From Acetobacterium malicum subsp. dehalogenans DSM 11527 (GTDB lineage Bacteria > Bacillota > Clostridia > Eubacteriales > Eubacteriaceae): a stretch of 64,000 nt of DNA. Numbering within the stretch: the first letter of the stretch is position 1; each line of letters opens with the position of its first letter. The translations under genes and the position numbers were made by a program. The notes beneath the pieces are model-generated. The model saw nothing but the letters and a program-made list of their open reading frames with translations. It ran no database searches and was not told where the DNA came from. The stretch spans positions 28,966-92,965 of the forward strand of contig NZ_AXAC01000017.1 in the NCBI RefSeq assembly GCF_000472665.1. The letters are read 5' to 3'. Shown one piece after another: positions 34,771-44,051 of the stretch.

Positions 34771-34810
34771 TTCAGGCATGTTATTATTTTTGACTCAGGT
34801 CAAAAATTAA

Positions 34811-36985
34811 TTACATAATTGGATCCATAGCTAATGCTGGATGTCCTTTTGATTCTAAGAATTCTAATACTGCTTCTGAATCACTGGCGATTGTTTCATC
34901 ACAAACCATGTCTGCGAAGTTTTCAATACCGGTCATTTCAAATACAGCTTTATTTAAACGTTCTGCTACATCGTCTTTTAATTCTTTTGGCATCCAAACG
35001 ATTCGAGATAAACCGCCTTCAGCTGACATGAATTTTTTAGAACCGATCAGGAATCGACCATGACCCATGAAGCCTGGAGTTTGAACCCCACCACCGGTCA
35101 TAGAAGCCAATTCACCGAAAGTCATACCAACTGGTGAAGTATCACCGAACTCACGGTTTACAATAACAACACCGTTAGCTTCTGGCATAATACCACAGAT
35201 ACATTCGAAACAACCACAAGAAGTCATTGGATCTTCAAGGATAGAGTAAAGTGTAACTGATTCAACAGCACCTTGTGAATCTCTGGCAACTACTTCATTT
35301 ACAGAATCCCAACGACCTAAACGTGCGTCGATAGCTTCACCTTTAACGATTGGTTGGTTTGGTCCCATTGGATCAAGTTCTTTAGTAGCTTTAGCATCCA
35401 ACCAGGAAACAGCACCACAAAGACCTAAACGTTCTGGTGTTACAACACAAACGTGGCTAGGAGCAAATGATTGACATAATAAACAGGTGTAGAATTCATC
35501 AACACTTTCATCTGTCAGAGCGCCCAATCTTTCATCACGTTCAGCATAGATTGGTTTAACCATTTCTTCGCCAAGACGTTTTACATCTTCTGCATTAGTG
35601 TAGATGGTTACTTCACATTTATCAACAACTTTGTCAAAGTCAGAACGCATTTTTGCGTATAAAACTTCGCCGATATGTTTTAAACGGAAGCCTTTTTCAA
35701 ATGCTTCTTTAGTTAAACGGATCCAGGCAATGTTTCTTTGGCCAACATGCATTGCACCTTCAATATAGTTTGTGAAGTAATGGATACGTCTTTCAAGTAC
35801 AGTTTCAAAGTCTTTCTGCATTGCTTTACCAGCAACTTTAACAACAACACCCATTGGCAGACGAACAACGTCTTTGCCAGCGAACATCGCGTCGTCGATG
35901 TCAGGTCCAACCACGGTAATTTTGTGGTCTTCCATTTCGGCTAAATCGCCAGTTGTAACAAGTTCCCAACATTCAGTTTTGTTTCCGCCAAATTCAGCAA
36001 ACATGGTATCTTTACGAACACGTTCACCTTCGAAAGCTGAAGAAACAGCAACTGGACAGTCAATTTCGGTAACTTTGATTTTGATGTTACGGGCTTCTAA
36101 AGAAGTGGCAACAACTTTGCTGTTATCTGGTTGGTGTAATAATAAGGTTGGTACTTCATTAATGAATGTTTCGGTAACAGCTGGGAAGCCCAATTCGATG
36201 GCAGCAGCACCAGCAGCGATAATTTTGTTATCCCATGGTCCAAATACGTTAACAAACGCTTTTACACGGTTTTTGGTATAAGTACGGTGAGCCAGGAAGT
36301 CGCCAGGAGGTGTCGCACCAAAGATTAAGCTGGCACGGATCGCAACCGATACAACGTGGATAACAGATTCGATTTCGTATCCCAAAGGAATAACACGAAG
36401 GTCAATACCCATTTTGATTTTTTGTTCAATAGCCTGGTCAATGACTTTACCAACCATGAAGGTTAATAAACCTTTGCCCTGGTAATCTTTTACGATTCCG
36501 GCTAAAGTTTCAGCATCTTTGGCTTCCCCAATAATAACGGCAACACCTGGGATGTCGTCAGTTACCAGTGGCACACCGAAGTTACGTACTTCAGCATCAG
36601 TAATATGGCCTAAGTAACGAACATCAGTTGTGTTTAAATCTTCTACGTGACGACCTTCATATGGAAGTTCTTCATACACATATTTAATTGCTTCAATAAT
36701 TTCTGCACACATTGCAGCTGCAGTACCAGCATCTAAAGCGTCTTGCAGGTAATTGGTACGGTGAATTTTTTCTTTCGCCAGTGCCAATGCATCTTCCAGT
36801 TCACCTACATTGGTGATTTTTTTACCTGTGATTGCATAGATGCAAGGTAAAGCATAAGCAGTTCCTGGGAATTTCACTGGTGTTTCTTTTCCCTTTTCAG
36901 CAACGACTTTGGCAACCATTTCTTCAGCACGTTGAAGGTACTGGGCTTGACCGTCGTAAATAATATCAAAAAGATTCATATTCAT
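34811..36985 (-). CDS. acsB: Acetyl-CoA synthase (CODH/ACS beta), main copy
   Basis: This 724-residue copy is close to the usual length (729 in Moorella). The A-cluster ligands are in TCLLCQSFAPSHVC, LGLCGAVSW and SCGCFECICG; the N-terminal domain that contacts CODH is complete. The ATG at 36985 follows AAGGAGG by 11 nt; the frame continues upstream only to a TTG that I do not favour. Codon use is that of a highly expressed gene (few G/C-ending codons), unlike the second copy. It lies behind acsA and cooC, so it is probably the enzyme that pairs with AcsA in bulk. Confidence 0.97.
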   Translation of the reverse strand: MNMNLFDIIYDGQAQYLQRAEEMVAKVVAEKGKETPVKFPGTAYALPCIYAITGKKITNVGELEDALALAKEKIHRTNYLQDALDAGTAAAMCAEIIEAIKYVYEELPYEGRHVEDLNTTDVRYLGHITDAEVRNFGVPLVTDDIPGVAVIIGEAKDAETLAGIVKDYQGKGLLTFMVGKVIDQAIEQKIKMGIDLRVIPLGYEIESVIHVVSVAIRASLIFGATPPGDFLAHRTYTKNRVKAFVNVFGPWDNKIIAAGAAAIELGFPAVTETFINEVPTLLLHQPDNSKVVATSLEARNIKIKVTEIDCPVAVSSAFEGERVRKDTMFAEFGGNKTECWELVTTGDLAEMEDHKITVVGPDIDDAMFAGKDVVRLPMGVVVKVAGKAMQKDFETVLERRIHYFTNYIEGAMHVGQRNIAWIRLTKEAFEKGFRLKHIGEVLYAKMRSDFDKVVDKCEVTIYTNAEDVKRLGEEMVKPIYAERDERLGALTDESVDEFYTCLLCQSFAPSHVCVVTPERLGLCGAVSWLDAKATKELDPMGPNQPIVKGEAIDARLGRWDSVNEVVARDSQGAVESVTLYSILEDPMTSCGCFECICGIMPEANGVVIVNREFGDTSPVGMTFGELASMTGGGVQTPGFMGHGRFLIGSKKFMSAEGGLSRIVWMPKELKDDVAERLNKAVFEMTGIENFADMVCDETIASDSEAVLEFLESKGHPALAMDPIM

Positions 36986-37058
36986 ATGGACTTTTTCCTC
37001 CTTAGATTCGTTCAATTAACATTAGATTTTTGTTGGTTTATCTTGCTTTCTAAATTAT

Positions 37059-37844
37059 TTATTTCTTTTTTTCTTCGACAATCGCCAGAATTTTTTTGCC
37101 TAAAACAGCAATGTCTTCCTTCATGACCGGATCGTCATAGGGCGATTGATTGTTGCGATCAGATTCAGAGATGGCATCGCGGTAACTTAAGAAACCAATG
37201 ATGTTTTCAGCTCCGATTTTTTCGGTAAGAAAGGCGATATCTCCGTCATTGCGGATTTTATTTCCAATAACATAAACCTGTTTGACACCGATATCCATTG
37301 CCATGGATTTAACCTTATGGAACGTCTGAATACTACGAACTCCCGGTTCGACAACAACAATAAAGGCATCGACTGCTCCGGCCGTACCTCGACCCAAATG
37401 CTCAATGCCAGCTTCCATGTCCATGATCACCACATCTTTTTGGTATAAAACCAGATGGCTCATTAACATCTTCAGCAAAACATGCTCTGGACAGACGCAA
37501 CCGGATCCTCCGGTGTCGACGGTTCCCATCGTTAGAAGCTTGACCCCATTAAACTCTTTGGCATAACGCTCGGGAATATCAGCAACCTCCGGATTCATTC
37601 TAAACATTGATCCAAAAGAACCGGTATCGGCAGCTGTTCGCTCTTCTATCATGTCTTTCATTTCGGAAATGGGAACAATACTGTCAATCATTTCCTCGGT
37701 CATGCCCAAGGCAAGACCAAGATTGGCATCGGGATCAGCATCAACTGTTAATACATTATATCCTTCATCGGCAAAATATCGGCTTAAGCTTGCGGAGATG
37801 GTTGTTTTTCCAACCCCGCCTTTTCCTGTTAATGCTATCTTCAT
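37059..37844 (-). CDS. cooC: CooC-type nickel-insertion ATPase
   Basis: The 261-residue MinD/ParA-like ATPase has the deviant Walker A KGGVGKTT at residues 8-15, the VDADPDANLG loop and the metal-binding C-x-C (C116, C118) of the CooC family. A dimer holds a nickel ion between the two CxC motifs and, using ATP, loads it into the C-cluster of CODH. It lies between acsA and acsB, fitting a maturation role. Confidence 0.92.
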   Translation of the reverse strand: MKIALTGKGGVGKTTISASLSRYFADEGYNVLTVDADPDANLGLALGMTEEMIDSIVPISEMKDMIEERTAADTGSFGSMFRMNPEVADIPERYAKEFNGVKLLTMGTVDTGGSGCVCPEHVLLKMLMSHLVLYQKDVVIMDMEAGIEHLGRGTAGAVDAFIVVVEPGVRSIQTFHKVKSMAMDIGVKQVYVIGNKIRNDGDIAFLTEKIGAENIIGFLSYRDAISESDRNNQSPYDDPVMKEDIAVLGKKILAIVEEKKK

Positions 37845-37870
37845 TTTATCACCTGTCTATCTTTTATTAA

Positions 37871-39769
37871 TTAGATACCTAAAGCAGTTCGTTTCGCTTC
37901 CATGTCTTCCATGATTTTGTCAACCATAACGATTGGATCTTTTTCAAATACGAAATGTGCGCCGATAAATTCATGGCAATCTTCGGTCATTAATTTTGTA
38001 AAGTTAGGTCCACCTAAAACTGGTGGAATAACGCCCAGATAAGTATTGATACCAGAACCAACTACGTAGTTAGCGATAGCAACGGCTTTTTCTGACATCC
38101 ATTCTGGTGCAATCCCAACAACTGGTAATAATGCAGGGTCAACGCCTCGTTGGTCAGCACATAAGTTTACAATATGCAGGATACGGCTGATATCTACACA
38201 AGAACCCATATGAAGAACTGGTGGAATGTTTACACGTTCGCAAACTTCTTTAAGACCACGACCACATTTGTCTTTTGCTTCTAATGTTAATAAACCAGCT
38301 TTGGCAGCGGCTTGAGCAGCACAACCGGTAACAACGCAGATGACGTCACGTTTGATCAGTTCTTCCATAACAGTAATATGAGCATAGTCATGTTGTTGTT
38401 TTGGATTATTACAACCAACTACACCAGCAGCACCACGGATAACGCCTGCATAGATAACATCGGTTAATGGTTTAACGGTTCCCAGTTCATCTTCTAATTG
38501 AGAGTTAACAACTGCATCTAAATGTTCGATAATGGTTTCTACTGAGTATCCAACCATGGTGTCTTGTTTGATATCTGGAATTTCTACTTTTGAAGCATCC
38601 CGATTTGAGAAGTTTTCGACTGCCAATTTAACAATTTCAGCTGCATTGTCTAAACCAGTTGCTTCTGAGAATTCGATGAAGATATCACCAGCGATTTTAG
38701 CTTTTGGTGAGGTACTAACAAATCGGGTATGATATGTTTTAGCAAGTTCTGGCAGTGCTGGGAAGATACATTGAACGTCAACGACAACGGCTTCAATCGC
38801 ACCAGTAATGATTGCCATTTCCTGTTGGTAGAAGTTACCGGCAATTTTGATACCATGACGCATGGTCATTTCATTACCAGTACAACACATCCCAACGATG
38901 TTAATGCCTTTGGCACCTTTAGATTTAGCTAATTCGACCATTTCTGGGTTTTGAGCTGCTAGAACAACCATTTCGGAAAGGTTTGGATCATGACCATGAA
39001 CCATGATGTTTACCATTTCAGCATCAATAACACCTAAGTTAGAAGATGAAGCACGAGCAGTTGGGGTACCATATAAGATATCAGAGAATTCGGTACCGAT
39101 CATTGATCCGCCCCAACCATCTGACATGCTCGTTCTCATCCCACGTCGGAAAAGACTTTCGTAATCAGCTGCACAACCCATATGTGTTGAATGCATTAAA
39201 GTAGTTACTTCCATATCGATCGCACGTGGTGCAATGTTTTCTCTTGCCCAGACTTCCTGACGGGCTTTTGGAGCTCTTTTTAAGAAACGTTGGGTACCAA
39301 AAGGTTTTCCAAATTCTTCTAATGCCATTAATGCTAATTCGTGAGCCAGTGCATAGGTTTCTTTGGTGTCAGCATCAGCAATTTCCCATTCTGCTGCGAT
39401 TCGTCGCAATTTAGCTTCGTCACGAACTTTGTAAGGACCTTCGGCTTTTGAATGATGTAATGCATGAACGATATCACGGGCATGATCTGAATGGGCAGAA
39501 GTTCCGGCGGCACACATTCTAGCGAAGTTTCTGGCTACAATTGTGTCAGCATTCGCTCCACAAATACCTCTTTCAGCACCTTTTCCAGGAACTGGACTAA
39601 CTCGACATGGACCCATTGTACAAATTCTACAACATACCCCTGCTTCTCCAAAACCACATTGGGTTTTTTGGGCTGCACGACGATCCCACATTGTTTCTGC
39701 GCCATCTCTTTGAGCTTTCGCTAGAGATGCTTCAGCAATCTTATCATAATTCAAAACTTCATTGCTCAT
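37871..39769 (-). CDS. acsA: Carbon monoxide dehydrogenase catalytic subunit (CODH/ACS alpha)
   Basis: AcsA reduces CO2 to CO at the Ni-Fe-S C-cluster and passes it through a tunnel to AcsB. The 632-residue protein shows the N-terminal cysteines of the D- and B-clusters (C38, C46, C47, C50, C55, C70) and later the C-cluster environment: MVHGHDPNLSE, HMGSCVDISR, GCNNPKQQHDY and VTGCAAQAAAKAG. It is the first gene of acsA-cooC-acsB. A divergent promoter region and a candidate small RNA precede it. Confidence 0.97.
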   Translation of the reverse strand: MSNEVLNYDKIAEASLAKAQRDGAETMWDRRAAQKTQCGFGEAGVCCRICTMGPCRVSPVPGKGAERGICGANADTIVARNFARMCAAGTSAHSDHARDIVHALHHSKAEGPYKVRDEAKLRRIAAEWEIADADTKETYALAHELALMALEEFGKPFGTQRFLKRAPKARQEVWARENIAPRAIDMEVTTLMHSTHMGCAADYESLFRRGMRTSMSDGWGGSMIGTEFSDILYGTPTARASSSNLGVIDAEMVNIMVHGHDPNLSEMVVLAAQNPEMVELAKSKGAKGINIVGMCCTGNEMTMRHGIKIAGNFYQQEMAIITGAIEAVVVDVQCIFPALPELAKTYHTRFVSTSPKAKIAGDIFIEFSEATGLDNAAEIVKLAVENFSNRDASKVEIPDIKQDTMVGYSVETIIEHLDAVVNSQLEDELGTVKPLTDVIYAGVIRGAAGVVGCNNPKQQHDYAHITVMEELIKRDVICVVTGCAAQAAAKAGLLTLEAKDKCGRGLKEVCERVNIPPVLHMGSCVDISRILHIVNLCADQRGVDPALLPVVGIAPEWMSEKAVAIANYVVGSGINTYLGVIPPVLGGPNFTKLMTEDCHEFIGAHFVFEKDPIVMVDKIMEDMEAKRTALGI

Positions 39770-39887
39770 ATTTTTTCTACCTCTCTAAATTTTATAATTT
39801 ATATCAACGCACCCGTTTCGTATAAAAGTTATTTTTTACGTATTTGTAAAAAGTTTCGTCATATTGAAAAAAATAGTCAGAATTCCC

Positions 39888-40009
39888 TTTACAAACATTG
39901 TTAAATGTTATACAATGTAGGTGAGTGATACATTATACATAGTTGTTTGCTCCTGACCTTCATCTTATCTTGTGCGGCAAGTGATGAAGTGTGGTCGGGG
40001 GCTTTTTTT
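39888..40009 (+). ncRNA. Candidate small RNA between acsA and acsE
   Basis: TTTACA (39888) and TACAAT (39911) are 17 bp apart, giving a good plus-strand promoter with a start near 39923. A hairpin, GCTCCTGACC (39949-39958) with GGTCGGGGGC (39993-40002) plus an inner TTCATC/GATGAA stem, is followed by T7, a strong terminator. The RNA of about 87 nt has no reading frame. It is divergent from acsA and converges on the 3' end of acsE. The role is unknown. Confidence 0.6.
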
Positions 40010-40058
40010 ATTGAGTATTTTCAAATACCTGTTTTATTGATTTAAAAAGGTATTCTAA

Positions 40059-40844
40059 TTAAAACTCGAAAACTGAATCTGCATAAAGGATATTATTTTT
40101 GATAATATCGCAAGCTACGATAGTTTCCATTAATCGTCGGTCACATGGATTAACGATTGCAGAACTGAATCCACATTTCATTGCCATAGCCACAGTTGCT
40201 GAGTCTAATAATGGACGAATATGTTTTGGCGCACCGTTAGATACGTTACTTAATCCGCCAGTTGTTAACAAGCCCATGTCAGTAATCATTTGGATTGCTT
40301 CTAAAATATCAACTAATTGATCTTGCATTCCTTTGATAACGATGAATAATGGGTCAAACCATAAATCAGTTGGCTCCATGCCACGTTCCATACCACGTTC
40401 TAATAATTGTGAACAGTACATAATACGTTCGTCATTATTAGCTGGTACGCCATCTCCTGAGCAAAGAGCGATTACCATGGCGTCATTAGCTGCTGCTAAA
40501 TCCACATATTCAATACGGTCGCCGGCATCAGCAGAGTTTACGATTGGTTTTCCTTTTGATCGGTTATAAACCTGAATACCAGCTTCAATTGCTTTCATGT
40601 TCGCTGTATCCAATGCGATTGGCACATTATCAAAGTTTTCCTGGAGTAATTTAACACCCCATTGCATTAATTCTTCGCCGCCTCTTTCAGCAGGTCCGAT
40701 GTTTAAATCTAAGTAGTCTGCACCAGCATCTAATTGTTCTTTTGCTCTTAAAAGAATTGGTTCTGGATTTCTATCTGCAAATGCCTGACGAATTGCTGGA
40801 GAAATACAGTGAATTCTTTCACCAATAACCATGAATTTTGACAT
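40059..40844 (-). CDS. acsE: Methyl-THF:corrinoid iron-sulfur protein methyltransferase
   Basis: AcsE (MeTr) moves the methyl group of 5-methyl-THF to Co(I) of the AcsCD protein. The 261-residue TIM-barrel protein has the pterin-binding features of the family: GERIHCISP, DYLDLNIGPAERGGEE, NVPIALDTAN, PIVNSADAGDR and TTGGLSNVSNGAPKHIR. Length and motifs are as in the Moorella enzyme (262 residues). It is the last gene of the acsD-acsC-acsE run; about 290 bp separate it from acsA. Confidence 0.96.
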   Translation of the reverse strand: MSKFMVIGERIHCISPAIRQAFADRNPEPILLRAKEQLDAGADYLDLNIGPAERGGEELMQWGVKLLQENFDNVPIALDTANMKAIEAGIQVYNRSKGKPIVNSADAGDRIEYVDLAAANDAMVIALCSGDGVPANNDERIMYCSQLLERGMERGMEPTDLWFDPLFIVIKGMQDQLVDILEAIQMITDMGLLTTGGLSNVSNGAPKHIRPLLDSATVAMAMKCGFSSAIVNPCDRRLMETIVACDIIKNNILYADSVFEF

Positions 40845-40912
40845 ATTGTTCCCCTTTCAAATTGAAAAAATGTTTAGGTGTGTCCGGGAATAACCCCGGA
40901 CACAGATTGATA

Positions 40913-42253
40913 TTATGCTTGCATATCTCTTAAGAACTTAGGTAATTGCATTGCTTCGTTTGGTCCAACGATTACTTCCCATTCAGGCAGTAATTCAGCT
41001 AAATCGCCTTGAAGTACAGCAACTTTACCTGGTAAGATTAACTTACGAGAGGTAGTAATGCTGGCAACATCAGCTTCTTTAATGAAGTTAGCAATAACTG
41101 AAGAACCAAATTTACCAGCAGCCCAGGCAGTAAGAACTGAGTAACCACCAGCATCTGGAATTGCCAGGTAAGCAGGAACTTTAGATCGTTCAATTTCACC
41201 AGCAACAACAAAGTAAGATAATGCGAAGTCAACTGTTACAAGAACTGGATCTTTACCGGTTGGTTTGTTGAATTCATAAACCTTAGGTTCAACACGCATT
41301 GGTTTTTGAGGATCTGTAAAGATATTTTGTCTTAAACCAAACAGTGGTAATGCTGCATTGAAATCTACTTCATCCATTACGATGATTGAACCGTAACGAA
41401 GAACGAAAGCAGAAGCCAAAGCAATTTGCAGGTTAATGTTGCCTGGTGCTAATTTGTTTGTAAATACTACTGAAGGATATCCGAAAGTACGGTCATTTCC
41501 TTTAATAGCTGCAGTACGAATATCAACTGCGTTAGCATAAGCTTCTTTGATGGAAGCTTCGCCGACATTTAATACAAGGTTTTTGTATCCTAATTTTTCG
41601 ATTTCTTCAACTAAATCGTGTAGTGCTTCAATACTATCTGCAGAAACACCAAGAACAGCATCTGCAGCTTTAGCTACTTCTACCATTGCTGCCGCGTTAT
41701 CTTTGGTTGCACCCATGATAATCGCTTTTGCGCCTGCAACTGCAACCGCTGCTTTTGCTACTTCAGCATCAACTGTAACGATCATTGGAATTTTGCCACA
41801 ATCAGCTACTTTTTTAACAAGAGCAACAAATTTGTCTTTGTCAGCTGCAAAACGAACTGCAACAACTTCAACAAACATTGGTTCACTAATTCGTTCATAT
41901 TTAACTTTTTCAAGTTTAGCACATGCAGCATCAACATCAGCATCACTCATTGCATCTGATAATTCAACTGCAAATAAGTTTTTGTTAACTAATGTTTTTT
42001 CATGTCTGAATAAAACAGTTTCGCCACCAAGAGCTTTTTCAGTTTCGCCAGAACCAACTTTGATTGTTTTCATTGGTGGAGCTGTTGCTTCTGATAATAA
42101 TTCTTTGGATTCTTCTGAAATATAAGGACATTTTTCGATGGGAACTCCACCGGTAGCTGCTTTCATTGAGAAAGCCATACATGTTGGGAAACCACACTCT
42201 TTACAGTTTGACTTAGGAGTGAGTTTGAAAATATCTAAACCTTTTACTGCCAT
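40913..42253 (-). CDS. acsC: Corrinoid iron-sulfur protein large subunit
   Basis: The 446-residue subunit carries the [4Fe-4S] domain at its N-terminus with C17, C20, C25 and C42, exactly the spacing of the Moorella CFeSP. A TIM barrel and a C-terminal cobamide-binding domain follow (SVLTAWAAGKF, KLILPGKVAVLQGDL). It holds the cobamide that accepts the methyl group from AcsE and hands it to AcsB; the cluster passes the electron for reactivation. It follows acsD by 19 bp. Confidence 0.97.
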   Translation of the reverse strand: MAVKGLDIFKLTPKSNCKECGFPTCMAFSMKAATGGVPIEKCPYISEESKELLSEATAPPMKTIKVGSGETEKALGGETVLFRHEKTLVNKNLFAVELSDAMSDADVDAACAKLEKVKYERISEPMFVEVVAVRFAADKDKFVALVKKVADCGKIPMIVTVDAEVAKAAVAVAGAKAIIMGATKDNAAAMVEVAKAADAVLGVSADSIEALHDLVEEIEKLGYKNLVLNVGEASIKEAYANAVDIRTAAIKGNDRTFGYPSVVFTNKLAPGNINLQIALASAFVLRYGSIIVMDEVDFNAALPLFGLRQNIFTDPQKPMRVEPKVYEFNKPTGKDPVLVTVDFALSYFVVAGEIERSKVPAYLAIPDAGGYSVLTAWAAGKFGSSVIANFIKEADVASITTSRKLILPGKVAVLQGDLAELLPEWEVIVGPNEAMQLPKFLRDMQA

Positions 42254-42272
42254 TTGTATTCGCCTTCCTTTC

Positions 42273-43208
42273 CTAACCTACTAATCCAGCAACTAAAGCT
42301 TTAATAGTTTTAGCTGATTCTGGATGTCTTACAACGATTGCGTTTGATCCGCCAACAACACAAGCTGCTGCTGTCGATACTTCCATACCAATCCCACGCG
42401 CTTCTTGATCGCCCCATTCTGGTGCATCTTCAATTGTGGAAACGGCTTCTTTAACGCCCCATGCTTCGCCAGAAATGTTTGTCATAATTGGCATTTGTAA
42501 GGATTCATCGTTTTGACCCAGGCCGGCCAGTCGAATACGATCCATGGTTGAAGCAACATACTCAAAGCCGTAGCCTACAGCTGCTGATCCAACATCCATG
42601 ATAATGTCTTTGCTCTTAACACCCAATTGTGTTAATAAGATATTTAATTGTTTTGCCAGGTTGATATCTACTGAAGATTCAGCGGCTACTTTTTGACCGT
42701 AAGCCATTCCACCAGCAGCACCAATTGTTTTGTAATTATCTTCTACTGCAGAGAATAAAACAACATTTTTTCCTTCAAGCGCTTTAGCTACTTCTTCTAA
42801 TAACTTCGCATCTTTTTCGGCGTTTTTACATCCTTCTACAACTAAAGGTACGTTGATTGCAGCTTCTACTGCTACAGCTGTTGCAACACAGTTTGCAACT
42901 GATGCATCAGCGCCGTTTGGATCTGCACTTTCAAGTTTAATTAACAAGAAATCAGCACCTGATTTTTCTACTGCTGCTTTTGCTAAAGCTGCTGGATTTT
43001 TAAGATCATCACCGTAAATTGTTCCAAAGCAATCTGCCCACTCATCGGTGGTGTCTGAGATTGCGATTCCAACTGCGGTCTTGAATCCTTCAGTACCTAA
43101 AAATGGTAATGAGTTTTCTCCACCTATGCTGATAGCTGCATCTCCTACACCTAACTCGCATACGTTGATCTTGCCACTAAATTTTTGTTCCACTTTTTTG
43201 TATGGCAT
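42273..43208 (-). CDS. acsD: Corrinoid iron-sulfur protein small subunit
   Basis: The 311-residue TIM-barrel subunit starts MPYKKVEQKFSGKI and contains GGENSLPFLG, DFLLIKLESADPNG and IIMDVGSAAVGYGFEY. With AcsC it forms the CFeSP heterodimer. I take the ATG at 43208, which has AGGAGG 10 nt upstream; the frame is open further but without a site. A near-consensus promoter precedes it, so acsD-acsC-acsE may be transcribed strongly apart from the upstream genes. Confidence 0.96.
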   Translation of the reverse strand: MPYKKVEQKFSGKINVCELGVGDAAISIGGENSLPFLGTEGFKTAVGIAISDTTDEWADCFGTIYGDDLKNPAALAKAAVEKSGADFLLIKLESADPNGADASVANCVATAVAVEAAINVPLVVEGCKNAEKDAKLLEEVAKALEGKNVVLFSAVEDNYKTIGAAGGMAYGQKVAAESSVDINLAKQLNILLTQLGVKSKDIIMDVGSAAVGYGFEYVASTMDRIRLAGLGQNDESLQMPIMTNISGEAWGVKEAVSTIEDAPEWGDQEARGIGMEVSTAAACVVGGSNAIVVRHPESAKTIKALVAGLVG

Positions 43209-43313
43209 TTTTTTGTTTCCTCCTAACCTGTTACCTTTTTTCAAAATATTTATTTCAAAGCTTCACACTTTAAAACCAAATTAAAACCATTACATATTCT
43301 ACAGCTTTTTACC

Positions 43314-43364
43314 TGTATATATAAGTATACACAGATTGTACTATATTAGTTAAAAGTTTGTCAA
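43314..43364 (-). promoter_or_regulatory. Promoter and dyad upstream of acsD
   Basis: On the minus strand TTGACA (43364-43359) and TACAAT (43340-43335) are 18 bp apart. Right after the -10 lies the AT-rich dyad TGTATATATAAGTATACA (43314-43331, as read on plus). A sequence with 15 of 18 matches occurs upstream of the cooC-type gene at 47619. A repressor or pause site at the start point is one reading. Confidence 0.6.
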
Positions 43365-43394
43365 TTAATTTTCGGCATTTTTCTAAAATTTATC

Positions 43395-44051
43395 CTAATT
43401 TTTTTTAGAGTCTAAAGAGAAAGTAAAGGTTTTCAACGAAATCATTAAAACATCTCCTAAAATTGCTAAATCTTTAATGTTGAAGATGTCTGTTAATTTT
43501 TTATCAAATAGTATCTGGGCCTCTGCTTCAAACTCATCATCCCCAAACCATAAAATCCAGACGATATCAACTCCGGGTGTCACCGTGAACTGCCAGGAAA
43601 GATCTCCTTTGCCATAGGTTACGGCTTTTTGAAAACTCATATAATTTTTAAGATGTTCCGGCATTTCATTACCGATTTGTGCGAAAACCTGGATGCAGCG
43701 TTTATGAAAATTGGAATAATATAAGGGACCATCCGGGAATTCTTTGAAGCTGATCCATTGACCCGTAGTGTCTTTCCCGTTGGCATTCATTAAGTATCTT
43801 AGTATAAAAATTTTGACAGAATAATTATCAAATTCCTGTCCCTGGGCATTGAGAACAACGCCGCTGGGATATTCAACAAAATAAGTTTCTTCCAGGACGG
43901 TTATTTCAAACCGCCCATTTTTCGGATCGTAGGGGCAAAAAGATTTTTGGCTCATCTCAAAAGGATCATAATTTTTAAATAAATCACGATTGATGATATA
44001 ACTGCTTTCCGAAAAATGGGGATCAATATCAAGTATTTTCGATTGTTTCAT
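43395..44051 (-). CDS. DUF3786 family protein, second of a pair
   Basis: The 218-residue protein aligns with its upstream neighbour along its length: LRYLMNANGKDTTGQWISFK against LRYLINAKGVKATGENIAYR, then GKGDLSWQFTVTPGVDIVWI and LWFGDDEFEAEAQILFD. This is the DUF3786 family, found with corrinoid or Fe-S methyl-transfer systems in anaerobes, with unknown function. Its start overlaps the upstream stop (TAATG). Being in front of acsD it may help mature or repair the corrinoid protein; this is inference. Confidence 0.8.
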   Translation of the reverse strand: MKQSKILDIDPHFSESSYIINRDLFKNYDPFEMSQKSFCPYDPKNGRFEITVLEETYFVEYPSGVVLNAQGQEFDNYSVKIFILRYLMNANGKDTTGQWISFKEFPDGPLYYSNFHKRCIQVFAQIGNEMPEHLKNYMSFQKAVTYGKGDLSWQFTVTPGVDIVWILWFGDDEFEAEAQILFDKKLTDIFNIKDLAILGDVLMISLKTFTFSLDSKKN

